A DNA stretch of 64,000 nt from Streptomyces sp. PCS3-D2 (GTDB taxonomy: Bacteria > Actinomycetota > Actinomycetes > Streptomycetales > Streptomycetaceae): the NCBI RefSeq assembly GCF_000612545.2, contig NZ_CP097800.1:2291001-2355000 (forward strand). Direction: 5' to 3'. This document shows, piece by piece, positions 19,322-29,011 of the stretch (positions are counted from its first letter, which is position 1; each line of letters starts with the position of its first letter). A program made the position numbers and the translations under genes. The notes under the pieces were generated by a model. The model had not been told where the DNA came from. It saw only the letters and a program-made list of their open reading frames with translations, and made no database searches.

Positions 19322-20329
19322 GTGGAGCGCAGGTCGATCGGGGCGGGGGCGCTGAGGGTGGGCGCCGTCGGCCTCGGCTGTATGCCGATGAGCTGGGCGT
19401 ACGCGCCTTCTCGGCGCCGGGGGCACGAGTCTTTGGCCGCCGTGCACGCGGCGCTGGACCTCGGGTCGAACCTGCTGGACACCGCTGACGTGTACGGGCC
19501 GTTCACCAACGAGCTGCTGCTCGGACGGGTGCTGCGCGAGCGGCGATCCGACGCGTTCGTGTCGGCCAAGGTCGGCCTGCGGGCGGGCGACCAGCACGTG
19601 GTGGCCGACGGCAGGCCCGGGTACCTGCGGCGGGCGTGCGACGCCTCGCTGCGTCGGCTGCGCACGGACGTCATAGACCTCTACCAGCTGCACCGGGTCG
19701 ACCCGGAGGTTCCGGTGGAAGAGACCTGGGGGGCCATGGCGGAGCTGGTGGGCGCGGGGAAGGTGCGGGCGCTCGGCTTCTGCGCACTGGGGGCCGGTGC
19801 CGGCCCGGGGGCGGGGCGGCGCGGTGACCGCGGCTACCGGACGACGCTGCGCCACCTGGAGCGGCTGCAGCAGGTGTTCCCGGTGAGCGCGGTGCAGGCG
19901 GAGCTGTCGGTGTGGTCGCCGGACGCGGCGCGGCAACTGCTGCCGTGGTGTGCGGCGCGCGGGGTGGGGTTCCTCGCCGCGATGCCGTTGGGCAGCGGTT
20001 TCCTGACCGGCACACTCACACCGGGCGAGGGTTTCGAGCCGCAGGACGTCCGGGCCCGGCACCCGCGGTTCACGGCGGAGGCGATGGCTTCCAACCAGGT
20101 GCTGGTGGCGGGGCTGCGGCGGGTCGCGCGGCGGCACGGTCCCGGGGTCACGGTCGCGCAGGTGGCTCTGGCCTGGGTGCTGGCCCAGGGGCCGCAGGTC
20201 GTGCCGGTGCCGGGCGCGGACCGCGCGCACTGGGCGGTGGAGAACGCACGGGCGGCGCAGGTACGGCTCACGGCCGCGGACCTGGCCGAGATCGCGGACC
20301 TTCCGGTGGACGTGGGAGCCTGGGACTGA
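19322..20329 (+). CDS. Aldo/keto reductase
   Basis: 335 residues with the AKR TIM barrel. The catalytic tetrad is readable: Asp and Tyr in DTADVYGPFTNE, Lys in SAKVGL and His in YQLHRVD. The NADPH-binding end (VPVPGADRAHWAVENARA) is typical of the AKR11/AKR13-like branch. The GTG at 19322 has GGAGGGGG about eight bases upstream; earlier in-frame starts would run into the divergent dehydrogenase promoter. The natural substrate is not inferable. It may share a promoter region and physiology with the divergent 2-hydroxyacid dehydrogenase. Confidence 0.9.
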   Translation: MERRSIGAGALRVGAVGLGCMPMSWAYAPSRRRGHESLAAVHAALDLGSNLLDTADVYGPFTNELLLGRVLRERRSDAFVSAKVGLRAGDQHVVADGRPGYLRRACDASLRRLRTDVIDLYQLHRVDPEVPVEETWGAMAELVGAGKVRALGFCALGAGAGPGAGRRGDRGYRTTLRHLERLQQVFPVSAVQAELSVWSPDAARQLLPWCAARGVGFLAAMPLGSGFLTGTLTPGEGFEPQDVRARHPRFTAEAMASNQVLVAGLRRVARRHGPGVTVAQVALAWVLAQGPQVVPVPGADRAHWAVENARAAQVRLTAADLAEIADLPVDVGAWD

Positions 20330-20339
20330 CCGCCCAAAC

Positions 20340-20363
20340 CCACTCGATCGGGTGTACGAGTGG
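20340..20363. promoter_or_regulatory. Inverted repeat upstream of the sugar dehydrogenase gene
   Basis: Arms CCACTCG and CGAGTGG separated by 10 bases, about 75 bases before the lipoprotein gene and 10 after the aldo/keto reductase stop. It could be an operator or a weak terminator. Confidence 0.4.
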
Positions 20364-20437
20364 TGGAACTTCGGGAACTGCCCCGGCTGTTGAGACGGGT
20401 GAAGGGCAGGATCGGAGGACCGGAAGGGAGCAGGGCG

Positions 20438-21673
20438 ATGCGATACGGAAGTTCTCCCGGGCAGGCGGGGTCCGAGGGGCGGGGCGCGCGGCGCCGGAGC
20501 GTGCTGGCGGCGGTCGCGCTGGCCGGGTGCGGGGCGCTGCTCGCGGCGGGATGCTCTCCGGACGGCGCCCCGGACACCGGGCGGGGCGGTTCCCCACCGG
20601 GCACGACGGCGGCGGGGACCGGTTCGCCCGGACCGTCGGGGACCGCGGCCGCGTCCCCGTCGGTGTCCGGGCCGTCCGCGAAGGGGGCGGTGTCGGTCAC
20701 CGGCGAGGCCGCCAAGGGCCTCGAATCGCCCTGGGGTGTGGCCCCGCTGCCGGGCGGCGATCTGCTGGTCGCCTCCCGGGACAAGGGGACGATCAGCCGG
20801 GTCACGGCCGGATCGGGTGCGGTGACGCAGATCGGTGAGGTCCCGGGCGTGGATCCCGGTGGCGAGGGCGGACTGCTGGGCCTCGCGCTGTCTCCCGACT
20901 TCGCCTCGGACCGTCTGGTGTACGCCTATTTCACGACCGCCTCCGACAACCGGATCGCACGGCTGCGGTATGACGAGCAAAGACCCCCCGGGCAGCAACT
21001 GGGCGCTCCGGACACCGTGTTCCGCGGGATCCCCAAGGGGCTGATCCACAACGGCGGGCGGATCGCCTTCGGCCCGGACGGGATGCTGTACGCGGGGACG
21101 GGCGAGACCGGTGTCACCGGTCTCGCGCAGGACCTGAAGTCGCTCGGTGGCAAGATCCTGCGGATGACCCCGGACGGCGATCCGGTGCACGGCAATCCGG
21201 AGGCCGATTCGGTCGTCTACTCCTACGGGCACCGCAATGTGCAGGGCCTCGCCTGGGACAAGGACAAGCGGCTGTGGGCGGCCGAGTTCGGCCAGAACGC
21301 CTGGGACGAGCTGAACCTGATCGAGCCCGGAGCGAACTACGGCTGGCCGGAGGCCGAGGGGAAGGCGGGCAGGCCCGGCATGCGGGACCCGGTGGCGGTG
21401 TGGAAGCCCGACGAGGCCTCGCCGAGCGGTATCGCCTGGGCCGAGGGGTCGATATGGATGGCCGGGCTGAGGGGGGCGCGGCTGTGGCGGATCCCGTTGT
21501 CGGGGACGCAGCCGGTCGCCGAACCCGAGGCGTTCTTGCAGGACGAGTACGGCCGGCTGCGGACGGTGATCGCTCTCGGCGGTGACCGGCTGCTGCTGGT
21601 CACGAGCGAGACGGACGGGCGCGGGTCGCCGGAGGCGGGCGACGACAGGATCCTGACGCTGACGGTGCGGTGA
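20438..21673 (+). CDS. PQQ-type glucose/sorbosone dehydrogenase lipoprotein
   Basis: 411 residues. The N-terminus has RRR followed by a hydrophobic stretch and two lipobox-like cysteines (Cys31 in LAGC, Cys39 in LAAGC), so it is an exported lipoprotein, possibly through Tat. A low-complexity Pro/Ser/Gly linker leads into a six-bladed beta-propeller of the soluble aldose dehydrogenase (YliI/Asd) family. Readable blocks are SPWGVAPLPGGDLLVASRD, GEGGLLGLALSPDF, NGGRIAFGPDGMLYAGTGE and YGHRNVQGLAWD. It would oxidise sugars outside the membrane if PQQ is available; many streptomycete homologues have no proven activity. The ATG at 20438 follows GGGAG. Confidence 0.88.
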   Translation: MRYGSSPGQAGSEGRGARRRSVLAAVALAGCGALLAAGCSPDGAPDTGRGGSPPGTTAAGTGSPGPSGTAAASPSVSGPSAKGAVSVTGEAAKGLESPWGVAPLPGGDLLVASRDKGTISRVTAGSGAVTQIGEVPGVDPGGEGGLLGLALSPDFASDRLVYAYFTTASDNRIARLRYDEQRPPGQQLGAPDTVFRGIPKGLIHNGGRIAFGPDGMLYAGTGETGVTGLAQDLKSLGGKILRMTPDGDPVHGNPEADSVVYSYGHRNVQGLAWDKDKRLWAAEFGQNAWDELNLIEPGANYGWPEAEGKAGRPGMRDPVAVWKPDEASPSGIAWAEGSIWMAGLRGARLWRIPLSGTQPVAEPEAFLQDEYGRLRTVIALGGDRLLLVTSETDGRGSPEAGDDRILTLTVR

Positions 21674-21719
21674 GCGGGGCGCCCGGGCGGGCCGGCACAC
21701 CCCGGATCCGGCAGGGGGC

Positions 21720-24700
21720 TCACCCGCCGGGGCGAGGAGCCCGGAGGCGGTCGCCGACCGGCTCCTCCGCGGGCGGGCCGACCGGGCCGGGCGGCGTGAA
21801 GAGCCTCAGCCGGTGGGCAAGGGCGGCCGCCTCCCCGCGGCCGGCGACACCCAGCTTGGACAGGATGTTGGAGACGTGCACGCTCGCCGTCTTCGGCGAG
21901 ATGAAGAGCTCCTCGGCGATCCGACGGTTGGTGCTGCCCGCTGCCACCAGGCGCAGCACGTCCCGCTCGCGGCTGGTCAGGCCGAGGGCCTCGGCCGGGT
22001 CCGGATGCGGTTCGGGATCCGTAGAGGGTGTGGCGTCGGTGGTCAGCGGGATCCGGGCGCGCCGGGAGAGTAGGGCGAGGTCCTCGCTCAGCCGGCGTGA
22101 GCCGATCCGGTCCGCGGTGGCGTGGGCCTCACGGAGGAGCGCGGCCGCCGGCTCCCGGTCGCCGGCGGCCAGCAGCGCCTCGGCGAGCCGGTAGCGGGCG
22201 CGGGCCAGCAGGTACGGGCGCTCCAACGGGCCGACTGACTCCTCGACGGCACGCCAGTCGGCGACGGTGTCCCGAGCCTCGGCCCGCAGCAGCTCGGCCC
22301 GCAGGTACTCGGCGTGGGCGGTCCACACCGGAGCCGGCGTGGCGAGGGTCCGGGCGGCGGTGCGCAGCACCTCCAGGGCGGCGGCGCGGCCGGCTCCGGC
22401 GGCGGGCAGCCCGCGGGCGTCCGCCTCGGCGGAGGCGGACGCAAGCAGCAGGGGCCAGGCATAGCGGTGGTGCCCGAGCGGGAAGCCGTGGTCCACGGCG
22501 GCGGACGTCTCGGCGCGGACGTCGGCGATCCGGCCCTCCCCCGCGGCGATCCCGATGGCCAGCCGGTGCAGCGGGATCCGGTGCTGGGGCTGGGTCTCGT
22601 GCGTGCCGAAGTGAGCGTGGGCGGTGGCGAGCTGGTGGGTCGCCTCGGTCAACTCGCCGCGCGCCAGGGCGAGGTAGCCGAGCCGTGCGGAGGCGGAGCC
22701 GCGCGGGGCCGCGCTCTGGCCCACCTGCAGGGTGCACCGGGCGGCTTCGGCGGCCTCGTCCCAGCGGCCGAGGCTGTAGAGACTCTCGGCCATGTTCCCG
22801 GACACCCAGGCCTCGGTGTCCAGCAGCCGCGACCTCCGGGCCAGTTCGGCCCCTTGTTCGCACAGTTCCACGGCCTCACGGGACCGCCCCAGGCCTTCCA
22901 GGTGAGAGGTGAGGTTGATATGCGCACGTCCTGCCAGCAGCGCCAGACCGAGTTCCGTGGCCCGTTCCCGGACCGCGTGCATCTCGGCGAGGCCCCCCGG
23001 GCCGTCACCGGCGTCGGTGAGGAGCGCGCCGACCGTGATCCGGGCGTTGAGCTCGGTCTCGGCCGCGCCGACCATCCGCGCGTACTCGACCGCCCGTTCG
23101 GCAGCGGCGAGGTTGCCCGGTCCCGGCTTGTGGAGCATGCCCCAGCTCGCTGCCCTGACCAGGACCTCGGCGTGCACCTGGGACGGGGGCAGCCCCCGGA
23201 CGAGCTCCTGGGCCCTGGCTATCTCCTCCCAGCCGTCGCCGCGGCCGAGGGAGGCGACCAGGCGGGAGCGTTCGGTCCAGAACCACGCGGCGCGCAGCGG
23301 GTCGGGGTGCTCCTCCAGCAGGCGCAGCGCCGTCTTCGTGATCTTCAGGGCGCGTTCGCGTTCTCCTCCGTAGCGCGCCGCGACGGTCGCCTCGGCGAGC
23401 AGGTCGAGGCGACGGAGCGGGGTGGTGGCCGGGTCGCAGCCGCAGGGCGGGTACACGTCGGTGTAGTCGGCCGGGCGAAGGTCCTCGCGGACCTCCTGCG
23501 GGGCGCTGTCCCACAGGTCCAGCGCCCGTTCCAGCAGGTTCAGCTGCTCGGAGTAGGCGTGGCGGCGACGGGCCGCGACGGAGGCGGCCAGTACGGCGGG
23601 CAGCGCCTTGGCGGGGTCGTTGGCGGTGTACCAGTAGCTGGCCAGCCGGATGACCCGCTCCTCGGCCCGGATCAGGTGCGCGTCGGCCTCCACCGCCTCG
23701 GCGTAGCGGCGGTTGACCCGGGCTCGCTCGCCGGGCAGCAGGTCGTCGCTGACGGCTTCGCGGACCAGCGAGTGGCGGAAGCGGTAGCCGTCTCCGTCCG
23801 GGGTGGCGAGCAGGATGTTGGCTCCGACCGCGGCCCTCAGCGCCTCGATCAGTTCGTCCTCGGTGAGCCCGGCGACGGCGCGCAGCAGCGGGTACTCCAC
23901 GGTGGAGCCGCCCTCGGCTACGGTGCGCGCCAGACGCTGGGCCTCGTCGGGGAGGATCTCGACGCGGACGAGCAGGAGGTCGCGCAGGGATTCCGTGAGT
24001 CCGGTGCGGCAGCCGCTCTCCTGGCAGGCGACGAGTTCCTCGACGAAGAAGGCGTTGCCGTCGGACCGGTCGAAGACCGTGTCCACGAAGTCCTCGTCGG
24101 GCTGGGCGGCGAGGATGCCGGCGAGCTGGCGGCGCACCTCCGCGCGGTTGAAGCGGGACAGTTCGATCTTCCGAACGGTGCGGAGCCGGTCGAGTTCGGC
24201 GAGGAGCGGGCGCAGCGGGTGGCGGCGGTGGACGTCGTCCGAGCGGTAGGTGGCGACGACGACGAGCCGCCCGCTGCCCAGGGTGCGGAAGAGGTAGGAG
24301 AGCAGGTGCCGGGTGGAGGTGTCCGCCCAGTGCAGGTCCTCCAGGACCAGGACGACGGTCCGGTCGGCGGCGAGCCGCTCCAGCATCCGGGCGGTCAGTT
24401 CGAAGAGCCGGGCGGTGCTCTCCTCGTCGTGCGGACCCCTGGGGGTGTCGCCGAGTTCGGGGAGGATCCGGGCGAGTTCGTCCTCCTGGCCCGCGGCCGC
24501 GGCGGCCATCTCCTCCGGGAGCAGCCGGTGCAGGGTGCGCAGCGCCGTCGAGAACGGGGCGAAGGGAAGTCCCTCCGCCCCTATCTCCACGCAGCCGCCG
24601 ACGGCGACGACGGCGCCCCGCCGGTCCGCCTCGCAGAGGAACTCCTCGGTGAGGCGGGTCTTGCCGACCCCGGCCTCTCCCCCGACGAGCATCGCCTGCG

Positions 24701-24806
24701 GTTCCCGGACCGCTGCGCGCGTCAGTGCACCGGTGAGTACGGCCAGTTCGTCGGCGCGGCCGACGAACACCGGGCTGACAGATCTGGTCTCCACGTCGCC
24801 GAGCAT
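21720..24806 (-). CDS. LAL-type LuxR-family regulator (AAA ATPase plus HTH)
   Basis: 1028 residues. The N-terminal part is an AAA/STAND ATPase with Walker A GGEAGVGKTRL near residue 47 and Walker B VVLVLEDLHWAD around residue 155. A long helical TPR-like middle region, rich in Ala and Arg, follows. The last about 65 residues are a LuxR/GerE helix-turn-helix (LTSRERDVLRLVAAGSTNRR, SPKTASVHVSNILSKLGV). Such proteins use ATP-driven oligomerisation to activate specific promoters, often of sugar or secondary metabolite genes. ATG 24806 has GGGGAC upstream; earlier starts are weaker. It is convergent with the sugar dehydrogenase gene, but a regulatory link is only a guess. Confidence 0.93.
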   Translation of the reverse strand: MLGDVETRSVSPVFVGRADELAVLTGALTRAAVREPQAMLVGGEAGVGKTRLTEEFLCEADRRGAVVAVGGCVEIGAEGLPFAPFSTALRTLHRLLPEEMAAAAAGQEDELARILPELGDTPRGPHDEESTARLFELTARMLERLAADRTVVLVLEDLHWADTSTRHLLSYLFRTLGSGRLVVVATYRSDDVHRRHPLRPLLAELDRLRTVRKIELSRFNRAEVRRQLAGILAAQPDEDFVDTVFDRSDGNAFFVEELVACQESGCRTGLTESLRDLLLVRVEILPDEAQRLARTVAEGGSTVEYPLLRAVAGLTEDELIEALRAAVGANILLATPDGDGYRFRHSLVREAVSDDLLPGERARVNRRYAEAVEADAHLIRAEERVIRLASYWYTANDPAKALPAVLAASVAARRRHAYSEQLNLLERALDLWDSAPQEVREDLRPADYTDVYPPCGCDPATTPLRRLDLLAEATVAARYGGERERALKITKTALRLLEEHPDPLRAAWFWTERSRLVASLGRGDGWEEIARAQELVRGLPPSQVHAEVLVRAASWGMLHKPGPGNLAAAERAVEYARMVGAAETELNARITVGALLTDAGDGPGGLAEMHAVRERATELGLALLAGRAHINLTSHLEGLGRSREAVELCEQGAELARRSRLLDTEAWVSGNMAESLYSLGRWDEAAEAARCTLQVGQSAAPRGSASARLGYLALARGELTEATHQLATAHAHFGTHETQPQHRIPLHRLAIGIAAGEGRIADVRAETSAAVDHGFPLGHHRYAWPLLLASASAEADARGLPAAGAGRAAALEVLRTAARTLATPAPVWTAHAEYLRAELLRAEARDTVADWRAVEESVGPLERPYLLARARYRLAEALLAAGDREPAAALLREAHATADRIGSRRLSEDLALLSRRARIPLTTDATPSTDPEPHPDPAEALGLTSRERDVLRLVAAGSTNRRIAEELFISPKTASVHVSNILSKLGVAGRGEAAALAHRLRLFTPPGPVGPPAEEPVGDRLRAPRPGG

Positions 24807-24865
24807 CGCACAGAGTCCCCGGCCGGCGGCACCCGATACGGGTCTGCTCCGCATCGCTCGCCGGT

Positions 24866-25048
24866 TCACGCGGGCCGGGGCGCGCAGCGGGTGCCGCGGG
24901 GTCCGGACCCTGTCACCCGTTCCCGGGGTTCGTGGCCGCGCGGGGAGGCGCCGCGCGCTTTCCGGGCCTCGCGGACCACCCGGTACGCGGCGGCCTCACG
25001 GAGCAGGTCGGCGGTGCGGGCGGCTGCGGCGATCTCGTGTTCGAACAT
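24866..25048 (-). CDS. Small basic protein of unknown function (60 aa)
   Basis: 60 residues beginning MFEHEIAAAARTADLLREAA, an amphipathic helix, followed by an Arg-rich tail. AGGGAG lies six bases upstream of the ATG, a strong ribosome site that supports a real gene. Similar small MFE-starting proteins recur across streptomycete genomes, but I know no function. It is 60 bases upstream of the LAL regulator on the same strand and may be co-transcribed. Confidence 0.65.
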   Translation of the reverse strand: MFEHEIAAAARTADLLREAAAYRVVREARKARGASPRGHEPRERVTGSGPRGTRCAPRPA

Positions 25049-25257
25049 CTCGTACTCCCTGGTCGTGTTTCCCGGCACCTCGATCGGTGTGATCCGAGAT
25101 TCGCGTCCCAGGGGGTACCGGCACATCGGTCGCATGCCGCATCCGCGGGGTTCCGGAGTCCTTAGTCCCGGGCGCGGTGCGCGGGACGGTCCGGGGGCGT
25201 CTAAGGCGCTGACCGGGGCCTGTGCGGCGGCCGGGGCCGCGATCCGCCGGACGGGCC

Positions 25258-25863
25258 CTACCCCGCCGCCTTCGGGACGGCCAGGAGGAGGTCGAAGTAC
25301 ATGAGGACGAAGAGCAGTACTCCGAGTGCGCCCAGGCCGATGGCGGCCCAGGAGACGGACCGCACCCAGGCGGGGAGGGTGCGCTCGGGGGTGCCGAAGG
25401 CGGGGAGGGCCAGCACGAAGGTGGCGATGATCAGGGCGAGGGCCGAGAAGACGCCGTTGACCATCGCGGTGGTGTGCCAGGGGTTGACGAACTGGGCGGC
25501 GATCTGCGCGTTCGCGTCGGCCGCCTGGCTCAACTCCAGGCGGGCGGCGATGCTCGCACGCTCGGAGACGATGCCGGCGACCCAGCTCCCGCTGAGGGCG
25601 ACCACGGAAAGACCGGCGGAGACGATCGCGAAGGCAGCGGAGCCGACCTGGCTCGGCTGCTCCGCGTCGGCTTCCTCCTCGCGGAAGTCGTCGTCGAGCT
25701 CGTCGTCGAGTTCGGAGCCGGCGAGCGCCGTGGCGGGGTCGGCCGTCGCGGCAGGGCCGGCGTCGGCCTGGGCAGCGGCGGCCCGGGGGGTCCCGCTCGT
25801 GTCGGGGCCGACCGGGGTGTCGGCCTCGGCGGCGTTCGGGGCGGGGGTCTTCGTGGTGTCCAT
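25258..25863 (-). CDS. Membrane protein of unknown function
   Basis: 201 residues. An acidic, Ala/Pro-rich cytosolic N-terminus (with a run of Asp and Glu around residue 55-70) is followed by three or four hydrophobic helices, at about residues 78-100, 125-150 and 165-195. The ATG at 25863 or the GTG at 25872 could start it; neither has a good ribosome site. No family is recognised. It lies head to tail behind a GNAT gene, with unrelated neighbours. Confidence 0.7.
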   Translation of the reverse strand: MDTTKTPAPNAAEADTPVGPDTSGTPRAAAAQADAGPAATADPATALAGSELDDELDDDFREEEADAEQPSQVGSAAFAIVSAGLSVVALSGSWVAGIVSERASIAARLELSQAADANAQIAAQFVNPWHTTAMVNGVFSALALIIATFVLALPAFGTPERTLPAWVRSVSWAAIGLGALGVLLFVLMYFDLLLAVPKAAG

Positions 25864-25960
25864 GCGGGGCACCGTAGGGGTCGCGTCTGAGAGTTGCCTG
25901 AGGATCCGGTGGCCGTGCCCGTACCGGACCCCGCGGCCGGCGGGGCCCGGGTTGCGTGCC

Positions 25961-26515
25961 TCAGGAGGTGCGGGCGTCCGCCCACTCGCGGGCGAGGATC
26001 GACCACACCTCGGTGTCCTGGCGGACCCCCCGGTGGAGGTAGTTCTCCCGCAGGACGCCCTCGCGGGTCATGCCGAGGCGTTCGGCGACGGCGAGGCTCT
26101 TCTTGTTGCCGGTGGCGGCGTGCCACTCGACGCGGTGCATGCCACGCTCGGCGAAGGCGTAGTCGATCAGGACCCGGCAGGCCTTGGTCACCAGGCCGCG
26201 GCCGGCCGCGGCGGGCTCCAGCCAGCAGCCGATCTCGCAGTTCCCGCCGGCGGCGTCGAAGTTGGGGAAGAGCACGCCGCCGACGAGGGTGCCGTCGAGG
26301 CGGATGCCGAAGAACCGGGCGCCGTCCTCACCGGCCTTCACGGCGTACTTGGCCAGGAAGTCCCTGGCGGAGTCGACATCCGGGGACCGGTCCGGGAAGC
26401 CGACGTACTGCCCGATGAACTCGCGTCCGCGCTCGATGTGCGCGTAGAACTCCTCCGCGTGCCGGGCCTCCAGCGGGAACAGCTGGGCGCCTTCGGCGAG
26501 GTCTATCGAGAACAT
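25961..26515 (-). CDS. RimJ/RimL-type GNAT N-acetyltransferase
   Basis: 184 residues with the GNAT fold of ribosomal-protein-serine acetyltransferases. EIGCWLEPAAAGRGLVTKAC is the acetyl-CoA pyrophosphate loop, followed by HRVEWHAATGNKKSLAVAER and RLGMTREGVLRENYLHRG. The substrate might be a protein N-terminus or a small amine such as an antibiotic. GGAAG lies upstream of the ATG. It lies 39 bases downstream of the MMPL transporter gene and may be its operon partner. Confidence 0.85.
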   Translation of the reverse strand: MFSIDLAEGAQLFPLEARHAEEFYAHIERGREFIGQYVGFPDRSPDVDSARDFLAKYAVKAGEDGARFFGIRLDGTLVGGVLFPNFDAAGGNCEIGCWLEPAAAGRGLVTKACRVLIDYAFAERGMHRVEWHAATGNKKSLAVAERLGMTREGVLRENYLHRGVRQDTEVWSILAREWADARTS

Positions 26516-26554
26516 GCGGCTTCTTCCTTGGGTCTCGTGCGGCGGTACGCCGGA

Positions 26555-28804
26555 TCACCGGGAGGCTGGCGCGGGCTCGGCGTCGTCCTCGCTCGTGGCG
26601 GGGACGACGCCGGACCGCTGTGCCGGAAGTTTCGCATGCGGTCGGTGTTCTGGGGGCTCGATGCTGATCCGGGGCAGTCGCCGGTCGAGCCAGGCGGGCA
26701 GCCACCAGTTGGCGCCGCCGAGCATGTGCATCAGGGCGGGAACCAGCAGGGTGCGCAGCACGAAGGCGTCGAGGGCGACGGCCGCGGCGAGCGCGATGCC
26801 GAACATCGCGATGATCCGGTCGCCGCTGAGCACGAAGGCGAGGAAGACGGAGATCATGATGACGGCGGCCGAGTTGATGACCCGGCTGGTCTCGGCGAGG
26901 CCGACGCGTACGGCTCGCCTGTTGTCGCCGGTCTCCAGCCACTCCTCGTACATCCTGCTGACGAGAAACACCTGGTAGTCCATGGAGAGGCCGAAGAGCA
27001 CGGACACCATGATCACGGGCAGGAAGGGTTCGATGGGGCCGGCGCTGCCCAGGCCCAGCCGTTCGCTGCCCCAGCCCCACTGGAAGATCGCGACGACGAC
27101 GCCGAAGGAGGAGGCGACGGCGGTGACGTTCATGGCCGCCGCCTTCAGCGGGATGCCGATGGACCGGAAGGCCAACAGCAGCAGCACACAGCCGAGGGCG
27201 ATCACCACGGAGACGAAGAGCGGCAGCTTGCCGATGATGACCTCGGCGAAGTCGTCGTAGGCGGCCGTCACGCCGCCGACGTGGACTTCCATGGAGTTGC
27301 CCTGGCCGGCGCGTGGGACGACGTCCTGGCGGAGGGTGTCGACGAGGTCGCTCGTGGCCCTGGACTGCGGGGCGGAATCCGGTACGACGGTCAGGACGGC
27401 CGTGTCGCCGCTGCGGTTGAAGACGGCGGGACCGGTGGAGGCGACGCCCGGCGTCGTGCGGAGCGCCTGCGCCAGCTGGTCCACGGCGAGCCGGTCTCCG
27501 GCGCCGTCCAGGCGGGCGACGACTGTGAGCGGGCCGTTGGCACCGGGCCCGAAGCCCTCCGCGAGCAGGTCGTAGGCCTGCCGGGTGGTGGAGCCGGCGG
27601 GGTTGTTGCCCTGGTCGGAGGTGCCCAGGTGCAGGGAGAGGGTGGGCAGGGCCAGTACCACCATGACGGTGGTGGCGACGGCACCGAGCAGCTTGGGGCG
27701 GCGCTCGACAAAGGCGGACCAGCGGGCGGCGAAGCCGGAGGTCCGGTCGGGCTGCGGGCCCTCGGCGGCGAGCCTGCGGCGTTCACGGCCGGAGAGGGCG
27801 CGCATCCCGATGAAGGACAGGAGTGCCGGCAGCAGGGTGACCGAGGCGGCGACGGTCAGGACGACAGTCACGCACGCGGCTATCGCGACGCCGTTGAGGA
27901 AGTTCAGCCGCAGTACCAGCATGCCGAGCAGTGCGATGCAGACGGTGGCACCGGCGAAGACGACGGCCCGGCCGGTGGTGGCGACGGCGCCGACCGCAGC
28001 CTCTTCCACCGGAAGGCCCCGCGCGAGGCCCTTGCGGTGCCGGGTGACGATGAACAGCGCGTAGTCGATGCCGACGCCGAGACCGATGAGGGTGCCGAGC
28101 ATCGGGGCGAAGTCGGCGACCGGCATCGCGTGCCCGAGCAGGGTGATGCCGAAGTAGGCGGTGCCGACGCTGACGAGGGCGGTCGCGATGGGCAGCAGGC
28201 TCGTGGCGAGCGAGCCGAAGGCGAGGTAGAGGACGAGGGCCGCGACGGCCACGCCTATGACCTCGGCGAGGTGCGCGGTCGGCGCCTCGGTGAGCTGGAT
28301 GGCGCGGCCGCCCAGCTCGACCTGGAGTCCGTCTGCCTCGGTGGTGGGGTTCTTCGCGGTGTCGACGACCGCCCGGGCCTGTTCGCCGGGTACGGAGTCG
28401 GCCGGCTGGTCGAAGGTCACCACGGCGTAGGCCGTGCGACCGTCGGGGCTGATGCGCGCGGCACTCTCGGGGCCGGGTCCGTAGGGTCCGGCGACCGACC
28501 CGACACCTGGCAGTGCGGCGACGGCGTCCAGTGCCCGGGTCATGCGCTGCTCGATGTCCGGGGTGCGTGCGCTCTGATGCTCCGGGGCCCGCCACACGAT
28601 GGTGTCGGTATCGCCGCCCTGTCCGTGGAAGCCTTCCCGCAGGAGGTCGTTCGCCTTCCCGGACTCGGTGCCGGGAACCTCGTAGTTGTTGGAGAACGCC
28701 GCTCCGGCGGTCACTGCGGCCGCCGCCGTCCCGCCGAGGGCGAGCAGCCAGATCAGGACGGCGAGGAGGCGGTGGCGCATGCACCACCGCGCGAAGACTG
28801 CCAA
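26555..28804 (-). CDS. MMPL-family RND transporter
   Basis: About 749 residues arranged as two repeats, each with one membrane helix, a large extracytoplasmic loop and five further helices. The TM4 proton-relay motif GVGIDYALFIVTRHR occurs in the first half and GLSMDYQVFLVSRMYEEW in the second. This is the MmpL/ActII-3 class, which exports lipids or antibiotics. I place the start at TTG 28804, which has AGGGAG eight bases upstream; ATG 28780 is possible and ATG 28939 unlikely. No dedicated regulator is adjacent. Confidence 0.92.
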   Translation of the reverse strand: MAVFARWCMRHRLLAVLIWLLALGGTAAAAVTAGAAFSNNYEVPGTESGKANDLLREGFHGQGGDTDTIVWRAPEHQSARTPDIEQRMTRALDAVAALPGVGSVAGPYGPGPESAARISPDGRTAYAVVTFDQPADSVPGEQARAVVDTAKNPTTEADGLQVELGGRAIQLTEAPTAHLAEVIGVAVAALVLYLAFGSLATSLLPIATALVSVGTAYFGITLLGHAMPVADFAPMLGTLIGLGVGIDYALFIVTRHRKGLARGLPVEEAAVGAVATTGRAVVFAGATVCIALLGMLVLRLNFLNGVAIAACVTVVLTVAASVTLLPALLSFIGMRALSGRERRRLAAEGPQPDRTSGFAARWSAFVERRPKLLGAVATTVMVVLALPTLSLHLGTSDQGNNPAGSTTRQAYDLLAEGFGPGANGPLTVVARLDGAGDRLAVDQLAQALRTTPGVASTGPAVFNRSGDTAVLTVVPDSAPQSRATSDLVDTLRQDVVPRAGQGNSMEVHVGGVTAAYDDFAEVIIGKLPLFVSVVIALGCVLLLLAFRSIGIPLKAAAMNVTAVASSFGVVVAIFQWGWGSERLGLGSAGPIEPFLPVIMVSVLFGLSMDYQVFLVSRMYEEWLETGDNRRAVRVGLAETSRVINSAAVIMISVFLAFVLSGDRIIAMFGIALAAAVALDAFVLRTLLVPALMHMLGGANWWLPAWLDRRLPRISIEPPEHRPHAKLPAQRSGVVPATSEDDAEPAPASR

Positions 28805-29011
28805 CGGACGTGCTCCCTGGTGGGTTCGGATCTTTACCGGGAGACAGCCCGTCGCAAAGAACGCGTGAACTCGTGAAGGCCCGGCCGAAGGCCCGGAGGG
28901 TCGCCCCGCGGTTCGGCCCAGATGGTCTGCAACCCCCACGATCTCAACGTTTCGTGATCGTTGGTCGTTTTCGTGTGCATCATCACAGCAGGGCCGGGGG
29001 TGCGCGGGAAC

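Noticed and set aside
20365-20391. GGAAC-N19-GTT as an ECF-sigma promoter for the sugar dehydrogenase gene
   Set aside because: The spacing is long and the match short; chance occurrence is likely in this composition.
22314-25304. 996-residue plus-strand open frame
   Set aside because: Antisense to the LAL regulator, which has clear ATPase and HTH motifs.
25301-28876. 1191-residue plus-strand open frame
   Set aside because: It is a mirror of the MMPL, GNAT and membrane-protein genes on the other strand, with low-complexity residues and no domain; such frames are common in GC-rich DNA.
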